Source: Microbacterium commune
GTDB lineage: Bacteria; Actinomycetota; Actinomycetes; Actinomycetales; Microbacteriaceae
Assembly: GCF_014836945.1 (NCBI RefSeq)
Contig: NZ_JACSPX010000001.1
Span: 735,717-799,716, forward strand
Direction: 5' to 3'
Length of the DNA stretch: 64,000 nt
A program made the translations under genes and the position numbers. Positions 62,806 to 64,000 of the stretch are shown here, one piece after another; position 1 is the first letter of the stretch, and every line of letters begins with the position of its first letter. Below the pieces are notes generated by a model. That model was not told where the DNA came from and made no database searches. It worked only from the letters and a program-made list of their open reading frames with translations.

Positions 62806-63942
62806 ATGACCAGCATCACCCGCCGTGCGCGCCTCGTCGCCGGCATCGCCCTCGCGGCCACGGCCGCCCTGGCCTTGACCTCCTGCGCCGCCGACAGCAG
62901 CGCAGGCGACAGCGGCTCGTCCGTGGACGCTGCGACCGCAACGTCGCTTGCCGACTTCGGCACCCTCGAAGACCTCGAGGCGGCGGCCAAGGCCGAGGGC
63001 GCCCTGAACGTGATCGCGCTGCCGCGCGACTGGGCCAACTACGGCGAGATCCTCGACCTGTTCGCCGAGCGCTACCCCGAGATCACCATCAACGAGGCCT
63101 CGCCCGACGTCTCCAGCGCCGAGGAGATCCAGGCCGCAGAGACCAACAAGGGCCTGGACACCGCGCCCGACGTGTTCGACCTCGGACTGGCCGTCGCACT
63201 GCAGAGCACAGACACCTTCGCGCCGTACAAGGTCGAGAACTTCGACGAGATCCCCGACGCGCTGAAGGAGCCGACCGGGCTGTTCGTCGGCGACTACGGC
63301 GGGTACATGTCGATCGGCTACGACTCGTCGAAGTTCCCCGAGCCCACCTCGCTCGACGATCTCAAGGACGCCGACTTCAGGGGTGCCGTCGCGATCAACG
63401 GCGACCCGACCCAGGCCGGCTCCGCGTTCGGCGCCGTGGGCCTCGCCACCGTGCAGTCCGGCGGGGACCTGGACGACTACACGCCCGGAATCGAGTTCTT
63501 CGGTGAGCTGCAGAAGGCCGGCAACTTCCTCAAGGTCGATGTGACCCCCGCGACCATCACCAGCGGCGAGACCCCGGTCGTCTTCGACTGGGACTACCTG
63601 AACACCGCGGCGGGCAAGGACAACCCCAACTGGAAGGTCATCGTGCTCGACGGCGTCGGCTACGCCTCGTACTACAACCAGGCCATCAACAAGGACGCCC
63701 CGCACCCGGCTGCGGCGCGTCTGTGGCAGGAGTTCCTCTACAGCGACGACGTGCAGAACCTGTGGCTGAAGGGCGGCGCCCGTCCGGCGCGCATGGAGGC
63801 CATGACCGCAGCGGGCACGATCGACGAGGAGCTCGCGGCCGCGCTGCCCGAGGTCCCCGCCGAGACGGTCGTCCCGGCCGAGAAGCAGTCGACGGATGCC
63901 GGCACGCTGCTCGGCGAGAAGTGGGCCGTGGCGGTTCAGTGA
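62806..63942 (+). CDS. ABC transporter solute-binding lipoprotein (iron/polyamine type)
   Basis: A 378-residue periplasmic-binding-protein-type lipoprotein. The signal peptide ends in lipobox ALTSC. The fold resembles the PotD/AfuA-type family 1 binding proteins (GALNVIALPRDWANYGEILD, FRGAVAINGDPTQAGSAFGA, then the hinge segment TPVVFDWDYLN). The ATG at 62806 has a GAGAGGAAA site. The next gene starts in the TGA overlap and is probably its permease. Ligand could be iron, a polyamine or a phosphonate. Confidence 0.88.
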   Translation: MTSITRRARLVAGIALAATAALALTSCAADSSAGDSGSSVDAATATSLADFGTLEDLEAAAKAEGALNVIALPRDWANYGEILDLFAERYPEITINEASPDVSSAEEIQAAETNKGLDTAPDVFDLGLAVALQSTDTFAPYKVENFDEIPDALKEPTGLFVGDYGGYMSIGYDSSKFPEPTSLDDLKDADFRGAVAINGDPTQAGSAFGAVGLATVQSGGDLDDYTPGIEFFGELQKAGNFLKVDVTPATITSGETPVVFDWDYLNTAAGKDNPNWKVIVLDGVGYASYYNQAINKDAPHPAAARLWQEFLYSDDVQNLWLKGGARPARMEAMTAAGTIDEELAAALPEVPAETVVPAEKQSTDAGTLLGEKWAVAVQ

Positions 63943-64000
63943 CCGCGTTGATCACGGGGGCGGATGCCGCGGCATCCGCCCCCACCACCGCCCGGGGGGG
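63939..64000 (+). CDS. start of next gene, probably an ABC permease (3'-partial)
   Basis: A GTG at 63939 overlaps the stop of the binding-protein gene (GTGA). The first 20 codons read VTALITGADAAASAPTTARG before the window ends. Too little is present to name it; an ABC permease is expected from the context. Confidence 0.5.
   Translation, partial: MTALITGADAAASAPTTARG

Overview
The window looks like a stretch of chromosome from a high-G+C actinobacterium of the Microbacteriaceae, most likely Microbacterium or a close relative. The evidence is the very G+C-rich third codon positions, the actinobacterial RpoB/RpoC sequences, the DUF222/HNH (13E12-type) gene, the actinobacterial ResA-CcdA-ResB-CcsB block, and many genes with a TAnnnT -10 box only 6-8 nt before the start codon (leaderless transcripts). 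The 7-mer GGATGCC/GGCATCC is conspicuously frequent on both strands. Species was not determined; no rRNA lies in the window.

Layout. 1-6.9 kb: an HNH endonuclease cut by the window edge, then a Wadjet-type SMC-like plasmid-defence operon (jetA-jetB-jetC, minus strand) with no jetD beside it, on the 3' side of tRNA-Met and tRNA-Thr. 6.9-13.4 kb: M23 peptidase, inositol-monophosphatase-like enzyme, Pro-rich membrane protein, crotonase, FusB-type FBP protein, nucleoside deaminase, ankyrin lipoprotein. 13.5-18.9 kb: a nitrite/NO module made of a Cys-containing HTH regulator, an NnrS-like membrane protein and a very large NirK fusion, with a divergent DUF2249 gene. 19-28.4 kb: tRNA-Tyr, PfkB kinase, rpoC and rpoB, and a small conserved protein. 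28.4-33.8 kb: an oligopeptide ABC transporter (SBP, two permeases, fused double ATPase). 34-43.7 kb: LCP-type cell-wall ligase, spermidine-synthase-like protein, TPR-like protein, SprT-like protein, DUF3054, ComB-like phosphatase, a sensor kinase/response regulator/ABC exporter cluster, and a methyltransferase. 43.7-50.2 kb: menaquinone genes menE, menB and menC interrupted by a cyclophilin lipoprotein, a PadR module and a frameshifted acetyltransferase. 50.3-55.7 kb: TetR-MMPL-YhgE efflux/export unit with a tandem operator. 55.9-60.7 kb: cytochrome c maturation (phosphoglycerate-mutase-like, resA, ccdA, resB, ccsB). 60.8-64 kb: aspS and the start of an iron/polyamine-type ABC importer.

How it works together. 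Menaquinone synthesis, cytochrome c maturation and the copper nitrite reductase module point to a respiratory organism able to handle nitrite/NO. Nearly every operon end carries a long palindrome. These palindromes mostly differ in sequence but share one architecture, and together with the GGATGCC word they are the main non-genic structure here. The most system-like oddities are the jetD-less Wadjet locus, the NirK megafusion with a putative Fe-S regulator, and the MMPL transporter with a decayed ABC-ATPase tail.
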